Positions 45,601 to 57,600 of a stretch of DNA of 64,000 nt are shown piece after piece. Both the position numbers and the translations under genes were made by a program. The stretch covers positions 1 through 64,000 of the forward strand of contig JADZCR010000008.1 in assembly GCA_020851465.1 (NCBI GenBank), in the 5' to 3' direction. The notes beneath the pieces are model-generated. The model had not been told where the DNA came from, made no database searches, and saw nothing but the letters and a program-made list of their open reading frames with translations. The stretch is from Phycisphaeraceae bacterium (GTDB lineage: Bacteria > Planctomycetota > Phycisphaerae > Phycisphaerales > Phycisphaeraceae). The stretch's first letter is position 1, and every line of letters starts with the position of its first letter.

Positions 45601-48600
45601 TGAATTTCGCCGTTGTACTCAAAGCGTTCCAGCGCATCGTTGTAGGTGAACTGTCCGCCGATGGCGACGACCTTGATCGGGTCCAGATCGATCTCACCCG
45701 CGTCCACGGAGAACTTGTTGTTGTACGTCAGCGCGTTGTCGATGTCGTGCGGTTCAAGAACCTTGCCGGGCTTGGCCTGTTCCTCGGTCTGGCCGACCTC
45801 ACGGTCAAGCAGCACGATCCACTTGAGCGACTCCTGATTAATGCCGCTGGGCAGCTCAATGCCGGTCAGGTCTGGCTTGAGGGTTCGCGTCTGTGTCTGC
45901 CCCACGTCCAGCGGGCCGTTCGTGCCCACAAGCTGCGCACCGGAGGCGACCATGACGTGCCAGACGCCATTGGCCAGATCGTCGGGCGCGAGCACGTTGT
46001 CATCGGTACCCAACCAGAGCTGTTCTTCCCAATCGTCGGTCGGCAGCAGCTTGGTATTGCCGTTGTTCTTGACCTTGTAGGTCAGGTTGCCCAGCTTGCT
46101 GTTAAACGCAAGCACCGGCGGGATGATCTCCTGCACGACCAGATCGGGCAGCTTGAGCTTCAGCTCGGCTACCGCGCGGTTGTTGACTTTGTCTGCTTCA
46201 AAAATCTCATCATCCGAATCAACCAGAAGCACCCACTTCATGCCTGTCTTGAGCATGTCGATGGTGACCTTGTTGACTCCCGCGACATCGGCGAGGACCG
46301 GCATCGTCACCTCGATCTGGTGATCGCCGACCGATGAGAACGTCGCTTCGCCCAGCTTGTATTCCCAGCCGTTGCCGTCCACCGCGCCGTCGTCGGTGAG
46401 CCACAATGCTTCCTTCCACGACGTGGCTGCGCCGAGCTTGCTGCCGGCAACCAGTTGCGTCTTGTAGGAAATGGTACTGGCCGCGCCCATAGGCACCGGG
46501 TTGGGGGTAAACGCCTGCACCGCCAGGTCCGGGGTGAGATTGCGCACGGATACGTTGCCCGTGGCCATACCGCTAGGCAGGCCGCCCGTGACGATCTCGC
46601 GGACAAACACGCTCGGTTCAAGCTCATCAAGCGGCTGGCGCTCGAGGAAGAAGTCAGCATGGGTCGCGATGGCGTTTTTGATCGCATCCACGTCGTACAC
46701 AAAAATCGTGTGCGCCGAGCGGTAGCCGATGTAGAGGTATTTTTCATCCGGCGACAGCGCGATGCTGTCAGGGAACGAAGTGTCCACCATTCGAGTCACC
46801 GCCACGAGTCGGCGGTTTGGACCGAATGGATCCATGATGATGCCGATGTTGCCGCCGATCTCCTTGCCCGGATGCATCGCGAAATCGTGCGACGGTACGC
46901 CTTGCAGGAAGGCGTTGTAGTTCGCGGTGAACGCGAATGTCTTGTCCGAAAGTGCCACGACACCCTCGGCATTGTTGGCGTCCAGGTAGTCGCTGTTGCT
47001 GCCGAGGTTCAGGCCTACGTAGGTGATGCCGAGGTTGGCGTCGATCACGCCGAAGCCATTGGTGTCTGACTTACGGTCGGTCACCATCATCGTGCGCGGA
47101 TCGGAGGTAGCCGCCACACCGTAAACTTCCCTGCCCGCCGTAACCGCACCAACGACATTCCACAGAGTGCTGCTGTCCGACTGGACATCAATCACGTACA
47201 CCTTGCCCGGCACACCGCTGCTGGCCTGACCGCCAAAGAGCGTGTCGCCCGGAGCCGCGACAAAAAGCCGCTGGCCGTCCTTGCTGACCGCCATCCCGCG
47301 CAGGCCCTTGGCTGCCGTGCCCACGTTGATGGTGCGGATGTGCTTGTGATAGGTCGCCGACCCAATGCGCGTGTCGATCACGTACACCGAGCCTGTGTAT
47401 TCATCGGAGACGTAGAGATACGAACCGTCGCCGTCGGTGGCGACCCAGAACGGTGCCGCCCCCGCCGGGAGCGCGATGTTGTCCACCGCAGGCGTGCTGG
47501 GATCGATATCCACCTGCTGCAACGCGATGGCGTCGATGACCGCGATCTTTCCGGAGCTGCGCATCGCCACGTAGCCGCGCGTGCCGTCACGGGTGATCGC
47601 CACCGAGCGTGCCCCGGTGTACGCCCCGCCGTCGAGCTGGATGCGAGCCTTGAGATCAAAGGTATTACCGTCGATGACAGCCACGCCCTTATTGCTCGAC
47701 AGAGCGGAGAAGACATACACACTCTCCGGACGGATCATGACCGGCGCGCTGATGACATCTTCCGGCGTCGCGACGGGAGGACCGCTCGGGCCAGGAGCCA
47801 TCACGTTCTGATGCCGACGAACCTGAACCGTCGAGGTGCCCAGCACCACGCCTGGCGGAATGGCGATCTTGATCTGCTGGGCGTTGACCTGAATGATCTG
47901 ATTGCCCTGGACCACCGTCTCACGACCGGTGCCCAGATCCTTGAAGACCACCGAGATGTCATCGATCGAAGAGCCGACCCCTTCCGGCGCGCCCGCCCAG
48001 AGCATCCGCAGAACATCGAGTGTGACCGCAGGTTTCAGGTCGGCGCCGAACGTGGCAAAGCCGAAGCTCATGCTGGAGATGATCGGCTTGCCGCTGGGGT
48101 GATTCGCAGGCAGGACCGCGTTGGCGTAAGAGGTCGTGAAGCTGTTGACCGTCGAGTCAACCTGAACGCCGACGCTCGTGCGCTGCGCCAGACCCTCGGT
48201 CGTGCGCTCTACGATGTCGAAGTTGTAGTTACCAAAGCCCAGCCATGCGGTGAAGTCAGCGAAGATGTTGGCGATGAAGCTGAAGCCGTACGAGATCGAG
48301 TCGAGCACCGTGTTGATGACGAGCTTGATCTTCTGAACAACGCCGCCCTCAGCAGCGCCCAGTGACGGTGTGCTGCTTTCGCTGAATGAGCCGCCGCCCA
48401 CCGGCGCATCGGGTACGTTGACCTCGGTTTCGAGGCTGATGCCCAGCGATGTCGCCGCCAGCGGGTTGTTGAGCTGAATCCTGCCGGCGACCTGAGCCGA
48501 CACGTTGGACGCAGCCGTGGCGACTATGTACTTGCCGCTGTGAAGCACACCCTGCGAAGCCGAGAATGCGTCACTGCGGATCTTGCCGTCGGCACCGACG

Positions 48601-51600
48601 ACGCCTACCTCATCCTGATACCACGCATTGACCGTCTGACCGTCGGCGTCGGTGGTCGTGCCGGCCCGGAGGAAGACCACCTTCGTGCCCGCCGCCAGCC
48701 CGCTGCCCGGCAGAACGATCTGCGCCCGTTTGCTCAGCACCGCACCGCCGAGGTCCAGCTCAAACGCACCGGCGAACTCGAACGGCTCGAACAACGGCAG
48801 GCCGACTTGCTGCTGAGTGATCGGCGTGATGCTTACGAGCGTATCCGACGCCAGCGCACCCTCAGGGATGATGACCTGGGCGCCGCCGCCTTCGACGATG
48901 CCGCCCTGCTGTCCGACTTGTGACGGACTTGTCAGCACCTGCTGGACCACGACCGGAATAACTACCTCAGCCATCTTGTGCGTGACTGTGATCGAAGCAT
49001 TACCCGCGGCAACAGCGGTGACATAGCCGTCTGCGTTGACCGACACGACTGCCGAGTTGCTCGAGTAGTAGTTCGTTCCCGTCGAGCCGAGCGTGACCTC
49101 GCTGCCATCGGGCAGGCGTACGCGCAACTGCTGCTGACCGCCGTTGCTGGCGAGGAGAATCGCAGCCGGGTTGACGTTGACGCCGTTGATCGCCAGCGGC
49201 TGATCCGCAGCCGGGGTTTCACCGACCTGGAATGCTGTCGCCGCGACGATGCCGTGGCTGGAGACGACGATCACGCCGGTGCCGTCCGACAGACCGGTGA
49301 CTCTGCCGTCAGCGCCAACGGCAGCCGATCCGACATTGGTGGAAAGGAAGTTCAGGTAAGACGGCGCGAGTACGACATCCTGCTGATCCTCGAAATCACC
49401 GAGCACCGTCAGGGCCTGGACCTCGCCGATATCGATGCGCGGATTGCGATTGACGATCTGGAGATTGGTCAGTGCTGCCGTGCTGACGTTCACCGTCACG
49501 GTCGCCGGCGCCGAGGTCCCGAAGCCGTCGTCAGCGATAACCTGATAGCTCGCCGTGCCGCTGTAATCCGCAGCCGGCTGGAAGATCACCGTCTTGCCGT
49601 CAGCCGCGAGGCGGGCAGAGCCGTGCTGCACGTTGACCACGCGGTAGTAGATCGTGTCGTCTTCCGGATCGGTCGCAATCGTCGAAGCATCGAAACGGAC
49701 TTCGAGATCCTTGTGCGTGAGCGTATTGCCATCGACGACGACCGGCGCGCGATTGGCGACAAAGCCGTAATTCGCTCCCATGATCTGAACGTCGGTGGCG
49801 TTAACCACGCCGTCGAGATTCGTATCCGCAGCGGGGTTGTAGTTCGCATCACCCGCCTGGCTGCCCAGTGCCAGAGCCTGCGCCGCGCCGTCGAGACCAT
49901 TCACGTTGCCGTCGAGATTGACATCGCCGGCGACGAAGACTTTGAGATCAAACTCACCGGACGAGCCGTTGAGACCTGTCAGCGCGATGCTGTGCAGACC
50001 CGATGCACTGACGGCATAGAGAGCGTATGACACGCCGTTAAGTTCGCGGGCCACCAGTGGCGTAAGGCCGTCCAGACCTGCGACGGCCGGATTGAGCGTA
50101 CTGCCGCTACGGGCGGAAACTCCGATACCGATGAGTACCGTGCCCGATTGCGTAGTCGAAGCCAACTCGGAATCGCGCAGGCTGAAGGCGTAGTTCGCTG
50201 TTTCACCCTGCGTGATTTCACCCGATGTCACCACCGGCGTGAATTGGCCCGTGCTGCCCAGATCGGCAATCACCGGCGACACCAGCGGCAGGCCGGCACC
50301 CGCCGGATATGTCACCACCGCGCCGACACTGGTCGCAGCCGTCAGCGACGGCGTCACCCCGACAACCAGCAGATGCGGATCGGTGAGCGAGTATCCGTAT
50401 CGATTCGACGCACCGGTCGAGAGATTGCGGGCGGCGATCAGATTGCCCGCAGCGTCATAGTTGTAAATCACGCGACTGCTGTCAGGCGCAATGAGTGCCG
50501 AGAGTCGGCCGTCATCGCTGCGCTGCATGCCGATCGTCTCACCATTGGGGGCTGTGATGCCGCCATCGGTGAAGACCATGTGCTTGCCGTCAGCCGTGAT
50601 GATTTCCTGCGTGCCGCGTGTCGCATCGATGAGGTATTTCGTGCCGTCCGGCCCGGTGAGCGTGTAGTCCGCACCGTCAAAGCGGCCGCTGGCGGGGTTG
50701 TACGAACGCGCGGTCTGGAGATCGTAAAGTTTTTCACCGCCAAGAGTGAGCTTGGCGTCGGCGGACTCAAGCGTCCAGCCGTTGCTCAGGTCGGCGACCC
50801 AGGCCGGCGTGTAATAGGACGCCGCACCGACCAGCGTGTGCTTGACAGGCTGGAACGTGAAGCCGACGCGCTGACCCGTGGGCAATGTCAGGAACAGCCG
50901 CGAGCCGATCGACAGCGCGTTGTATGCACCGAACTCCTCACGGCCGGTATCCGGTACCGAGACTTCGATATCAAAGTCGCGCTGCACCAAGCGCCAGCCG
51001 TAACCCAGTCCGTGATCCACGTCACGCATGAGTGAGTCGTACGCACGGTCCAGCTCGAAGCTCGTCCCGTCGAGTATCGCAGCCATGTCCGTCTGACTCA
51101 GCACATACTGGCCGTTCTTGGCGGCCGTATTCACTTCGACCACGACGTTTGCCACCGATGACCGCCCGCCGATATCCGTCGCGGTCAGTCGCAGCGTGTA
51201 GAAGCCGTTGGCAACGAGCGTAGGATCGATGCTCGCAATGGCTGCATCGGCGACATTCGCCGTGCCTTGCGCGAGGACAGCAAAGTCGGCCTGTCCAAAC
51301 CGCGCAATCTCAAGTGTCCAGGAGTCGAGATTGGTATCCGACACGCTGGCCAGCACGTCGCTCGTCGTAGTCAGAGCGTTCAATCCCAGTAGCGGGTTGA
51401 AGCTCACGACCGGCGCGAGCACATCCGCTGGATCACGGACTTTCAGCACCGCATTCGCCTGACCCACCATCCCGTCCACATCCGTGGCGATCGCCTCAAC
51501 AGCAATCTGACCGGGTGTCGTCGGGATGTATTCAGCGCGGCCGAAGGAATCGAGCGCGACGGCCAGCCCATTGACTTTCACGGTCAGGCTGGCGATCTGC

Positions 51601-54600
51601 GCAAGACTTGTCGCCGCCGCGTGGATGATGACCTTCTGGCCGGGAACAGCCGGGAAGCTCGGCGTCAGCTCGATCACTACGGTCGGAGCCTGCGGGGTGA
51701 CCGAAGCTCGGATCAGTGCCGACTGCGTCGTCGAGTCCTGTCCGTCTGACACACCGAAGACCACGATGTAATCACCCGCCTGGCCGGGGCCGGGCGTCCA
51801 GTTCACCTGGCCGGTCTGCGCGTCGATCGTCGCCCCTTCGGGCAAGCCCTGAGCAAAGTAGCTCAACGTCGTGTTCAGGTCGGCGTCGGCGGAAGGAATG
51901 TTGAAGGTCAACGGCTCGCCGAGTACCGCCGCGTGGTTCGACACGTTGAGCGTCGGCGCACGGTTGACGTTATCAATGCGGACCTTCACCGTCGTCGTAC
52001 CCACCAGACCCTGCGGGTCGGTCGCGGTGAATGTCAACGAATACAGTCCGGCCTGTTCATAGCCGGGCTTCCAGGTGAACAGACCGGTGGCGGCGTTGAA
52101 CTTCGCACCCGCCGGCAACGATGAGGTCAATGCCAACGCAAGCGGATCGCCATCAATATCGTTGGCGATCACGTTGAACTGGACCAGTGAATCTTCCCGA
52201 CCTGACTGCAAAGGCAGCGGGGTGACGGTCGGAGCCTGATTGAGGTTGCTGACCGTGATGGTGATCGTGTCGCTGCTGGTCAGGTTGCCGTCGCTGACAG
52301 AGAAGACCACGCCCGGATAGGTTCCAGCATTGAACAGGTGCGGCTTCCACGTGAGCAGACCGGTCGCCGCATCAAAGCTCGCGCCCGGCGGGAGATTGCT
52401 GACGCTGTAAGCCAGCGGATCATTGTCAGGATCGGTCGCAGCCAATTGGATATTCAGCGTGGACAGCTCGGACACCACGCGATTACCAACCGGGCTGAGC
52501 AACGGAGCCGCGTTGGCAGCACGAACCACCAGCGTGATCGTCTCGCTGTCGGATGCGACATTCGCCGGCACGCCGTTGCCGCTGTCGGTGACGGTGAACG
52601 TCATCGACCGTGACCCGATGTCCGCACTCGTCGGGGTCCACTCGAACAGAGCCGTGCCATAGGTTGCCTGCGGCGTGAGAGTCGCACCGGCGGGCAGATT
52701 GGTCGCTTCGAACGTCAGATCGTCCTGATCCAGATCGCTGGCCTTGAGCAGCAGCGAAATCTTCTGGCCGGCGACCGCCACCTTGCTGCCGATGAACGAC
52801 AGGATCGGAGCTTCATTGGGGGAGTTGACCGTCAGCACAAAGGAGCGTTCGGCCACGAGGACCGCGCCAGCCCCGCCGCCGTCACCGTTATCAAACGCCC
52901 GTACGGTGATGGTGTAGTTGCCGCGATCACCGACGCCCGGCGTCATCACGAGTCGGCTTGTGCCGTCGCCGTTATCGGTGAACGTGGCGAACGACGGCAG
53001 CGCGAAGAACGGCAGCGAGCTTTGCGCCGTGAAGGTGATCGGGTTGCCGTCGGCATCGGTTGCCGCGAGGTCGATCGTCAGCGTCTCGCCGCGATTCATG
53101 CTGACGTTATTCAGTTCCGGGATCTCCGGCGCGCGGTTCGTGTTGAACACGTTGATCGGCACGGTGACCGTGCTCGTCAGCGGTACGCCCGTACCGTCGC
53201 CGTTGTCCGTCGCGGTGAAGGTGACGTTGTAGCTTCCAGTCTGGTCATAGGTCGGCGTCCACTTGAACTCGGACGTTTCCAGGTCAAAGGTCGCACCCGG
53301 AGGCAGACCGGAAACCTGATAAGTCACTGACGGAGCTGTACCCTCTAGGTCGGTCAACGAATTGTCCGGCAGGCGGGTGGGCGGAACGTAGCCGGGGTTA
53401 TCCGGGTCGAATGCGAACGCACGGAACGTCAGGAACGCACCCTCCTGAACCTGCCACGTGCCGAGTTGGTCAAACACCGGCGCGCCGTTGACGTTGAGAA
53501 CCGTGATGTGCGTCGTCCGTGTCGTCGAGCGCACGCCGTCGCTGGCAGTGAACGGAATGTCAAACTCGCCCGCCTGAATGTAACGAACATCCCACTCAAA
53601 CAAGCCCGTGTTCGGGTCCAGCAGCGCGCCGGGCGGGAGCAAGGCACTGGAGTAAGTGATCGTCTCGCCCTCGGCGTCGGAGGCCTGCAACTGAATGCGA
53701 AGCTGGTCGCCCTCGCGCACCACGCGGTCGGACGGACGCAGCAGGCTCGGAGCCTGACTCGCCGGAGAAATCTGGAGCGTCGTCGTGACGGTGGACTGAT
53801 GCAGACCATCGCTGGCGACGAAAGTGACGTTCTGATAAATACCCGCCGCGTTCGGGCCGGGCGTCCAACTGAGCGTGTGGCTGGTCGGGTCAAATGACGC
53901 ACCAGCCGGCAGGTGATCCGCCCAGTAAATCAGCGGATCGCTTTCCGCATCGGTCGCGGAAATGACGATCTCAAGCAGTTCGCCTTCCTTGCCGTTGATC
54001 TGCGCAGGCAGCGGAGTAATGCTCGGTGCCTGATTGACTCCCGCCACGGCGATCGTGAACGACTGGATGTCGTAGCCGCCACGGGAATCAAACACCATCA
54101 CTTCAACCGGCGCGTTGGCGGGGCTTGCAACGGTCGGCTCCCAGGAGATCAGACCCGTCGCCGGATCGATCGTCATGCCCTGTGGAGCCTTGTAAAGCAG
54201 GTACGCCAGACCCACGCCGTCGGGGTCGTGCGCTTCAACGTCATAGGCGAACGGCTGGCCGGCGGTCGCTTCCACCACCGCGGTCGAGTCGATGATCGGG
54301 CTGGCGTTGGGATATTCGTTGGCGTAAATGCCGTGGCTCACGTGCAGTCGCTGCGCGACGGCATTGTCGATCGTGATCGTGCGGATGATCGACGACTCAC
54401 CCGGCGCGAGCTTGCCGCCGGGCAGATTGTTGGTCAGGTCGATGACATAGACATCCGGCTCCTCCAGGATCGACGCATCGAGCGGCTCACCTGTGAACGG
54501 CCGCGTCGGAGAAAGCACGAGCATCATCGGCGCCAGCAGGTCGAAGTCACCGATGTTCGTCACTCTCACGTCGTAGGAAGCGGTGTCGCTGTTGCGCTCC

Positions 54601-57600
54601 GACCGCGGATTGATGAACTCGATATTCACGAAGGCCGCGAAGTTGGATACCGTGCGGAACTGCGTCTGGTACGCGCTGCCCAGTTCCAGGCCCTCGGTGC
54701 TCTGGATGCGGCTGGCGACGGTCAGGACAAACTCATCCGTCTGAAGCGCATCGAAGCTGATCTCCGCAGTGCGTGTCGCAGCGTCGTAGATCACCGAACG
54801 AACCGTCACGTAACCGCTCTTGTCTCCGTAGAGCTGGTAGTTATTCAGGTTGATGACCGAATCAGGGTTGCTCGCCGTGTCAACGAGCATGTCGTGATCG
54901 AAGACGACCTGAACCGTGCCGCGCGGCAGAGCGACAATCGCGTCGGCAGGCGGGTTCGTGTCCACGACACGCGGAGCCAGCGATGGATTGAGCACGTCGA
55001 TCTGGTCTGTGAGGCTCACGAGGACGCGACCGTCCTGCGTCGTGCGAACGATGTCACCACGGCTGCCGCCACGGGCGACCGCGACCTTGTTGAGAGTCGC
55101 CAGATCCACCATCGTCAGTTCGCTGCCGATGCCGCCCTTGGGACCATCGTTGGAAGTGATAAAGAGCAGACCCGCCAGCGAGCTGCCTGCTTTGCCGAAG
55201 GCGATCGAGTCCACCGCTGTGGTCAGCTCGACCATGACTTCAGCGCGGCCCTTGCTGTCGAATCGCACGACATCACCGCGGTACGGCCAGACGGCACCCC
55301 AGAGTTTGCCGTCATTGTCAAACGCGAGGTTACCCACGCGGGTATTGCTGAAGTGGGTGAACTTGCCCGTCGCCGGGTTGTAAACCTCGATGCCGTTGCC
55401 CGACGAAACATACAGCCGCCCGGTGCCCGGCTCGACCGCCAGTGCCTGCGTGATACCGTCGCCGATGCGTTCGAGAATCTGGCCGGTGTTGGCGTCGAGG
55501 CGCAGAAGCGCGCCGCCGCCGGTGGTCGCCCAGAGGTTGCCCGTTTCATCGAAAGCCATGTCGAAAACGGGAACGTCGAGCGTCGCCAGAGGTGCGCCAG
55601 CCGCGCCGCCGTCTTTATTGAGCAGGAAAATCTGGTTACGCGCCGGCCCGCCGGAGGCGAGCACCTTGCCGTCAGCGCGGACTGCGATAGCCATCGAGCC
55701 GATGCCCGCCTGGCTCTGACCGATACCGGTGGCGAAGGCGCGACCGGAGAACGGCGCGAACACAACGTCATAATCCGCCGGCTGTGTCAGGGACGGAATC
55801 GACGGAATGCCATCCTGTACCTGGGTAAAGAGCGAGTTCGTCGAGGGGCCGGTCGGCTCCGGTCCCGGGCCGAGGTCTTCCGGTGTCGTGCTCGGAACGG
55901 TCGGAAGCGCACCGAGGTTGGCGCCGCCACCATCATCAGGTGCAGCAATGCCGACCGGAGGCAGCTCTTTGTTGCCTGCGTTGTCCGTCGCCAGGGCGAG
56001 GAACTCATACGTGTGGCCGGCTTCACCGTTGTAAACACCCGACGTGTCGGTTGTCTGGCTCTTCCAGATCATGAAGTCGCCGCCGTCGGTGGCGACGTAC
56101 ACCGTTACCGCCTTGACGCCTGATCCGCTGTCATCGTCCGTCGCGGACCAGTTGAGCAGGTAATCGGTACCGCTGGCGAGTACCTGTGAGGTGAGCGTCG
56201 TGGTCGGCGCGACGCCATCAACGAGGTACTTGACCGTCAGCGTGTCCTGCGGCGGTGCGTTGTTGAAAAGAACGCGCGCCTGTGCGGAGATTTCCGTTCC
56301 CGTAGCAAGCCCATCGCTGGGGGAAACGGTGTAGGTAACGAACGCCGAGCCGCGACCTTCCGCGTTGTTGGGCAGCAGGAAGCCCTTGCTGGTGTCTTCG
56401 AGCAGTTCGCCGGTCTCCGGGTCGATCGCCTGGAAGAGCCAGGTCGCCACGTTGCTGATCGGGTCGAGACCCATGCTCACGCGGAGGATGAAGCCCTTGC
56501 TGGTCGAGAAGTCGAAGTCGCCCTGGAACGCGCCGCGTCCGTCAGGCATGTGCAGCGTGATATCACCCAGCCGGACATCGCCGAGTCGGAATGACCGCGG
56601 ATCGGTGTCGCTGTCGAGCTGTGTGACGACGCGCACTTCCTGCACGGCTGTCGAGGCGTTTGCCGGGTTTTCAAAGTTGATCGTGAACGGCATCGCCTGA
56701 CCGCCGGAGACGCCGGGGATGAAGTTCTGATTGCCCGCACCGATGGGGCCAACGAGTGTCGCCTGACGACCGACCGTTCCCGCGCCGTTGAAGAAGCTGC
56801 TGAAGTCGGGCGGAATCACCGGCGCAAACGGCGGGATATCCACACGTGCATCGCCATAGGGCACGAACACCTTGAAGGTTTCGGTGTGCGTCGGGCGCGA
56901 GGTGTGGAGGTTGAACGTCTCGGGGTCAGGAATGTCCGCTGAGCCCTCGACGCCCGGAGTGTCGCCATACCACTCGTGGATCTTGCTGAAGAAGGAGACC
57001 AGATTGCCGTCGGTAACGATTTGATCGCCGGCGGGACCAACGAGCAGACCGGTCGCCAGCGTGGCCATGAGGCTGATGACCAGCGGATTCTGTCGAATCG
57101 GCGGCGCATCGTCCGGCTCGCGGAGCAGGCCGGCCTGTTCCAGCGCAGCCAGGTACGCATCGCTCCACTGCGTCGGATCGGACGCGAGCACGACCAGTGC
57201 CAGCGGTGAGCTGGAGTCCTGAAGAATCCTGGTTCGCAGTTTCAGAGCCTCAGCCTTCTGCATCGCGATGAACTCATCGCGGGTCAGCGCGGTCGCCGAA
57301 GCCGTGATATTGAACACAAACGCGATGTCCTCATCCTCGATCCCTTCCAGCGGGCCGCCATTACCAGCGACCGACAGGTAGATCGAAGTCAGGCCGGGAT
57401 AAATCTTGTCGAGGTCTTCCGGGCCGTTATCAAGCTGGCCGACAAACTCCGGATACATGTCGTAGATGCGCTGCCGGAGATTGGCGAAGTTGGTCGGATC
57501 CTGTGCCAGGATTTCATTGAGGCCGGGATACGTGTGAATGTTGAAAGTGCGTCCGGCCCATCCGCCGTTGGCCAGATCGAAGATATACGCCGGCGCGAGG

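Noticed and set aside
53913-56123. Plus-strand open frame of 736 codons
   Set aside because: Antisense shadow of the propeller/cadherin part of the giant gene; no RBS, no recognisable motif.
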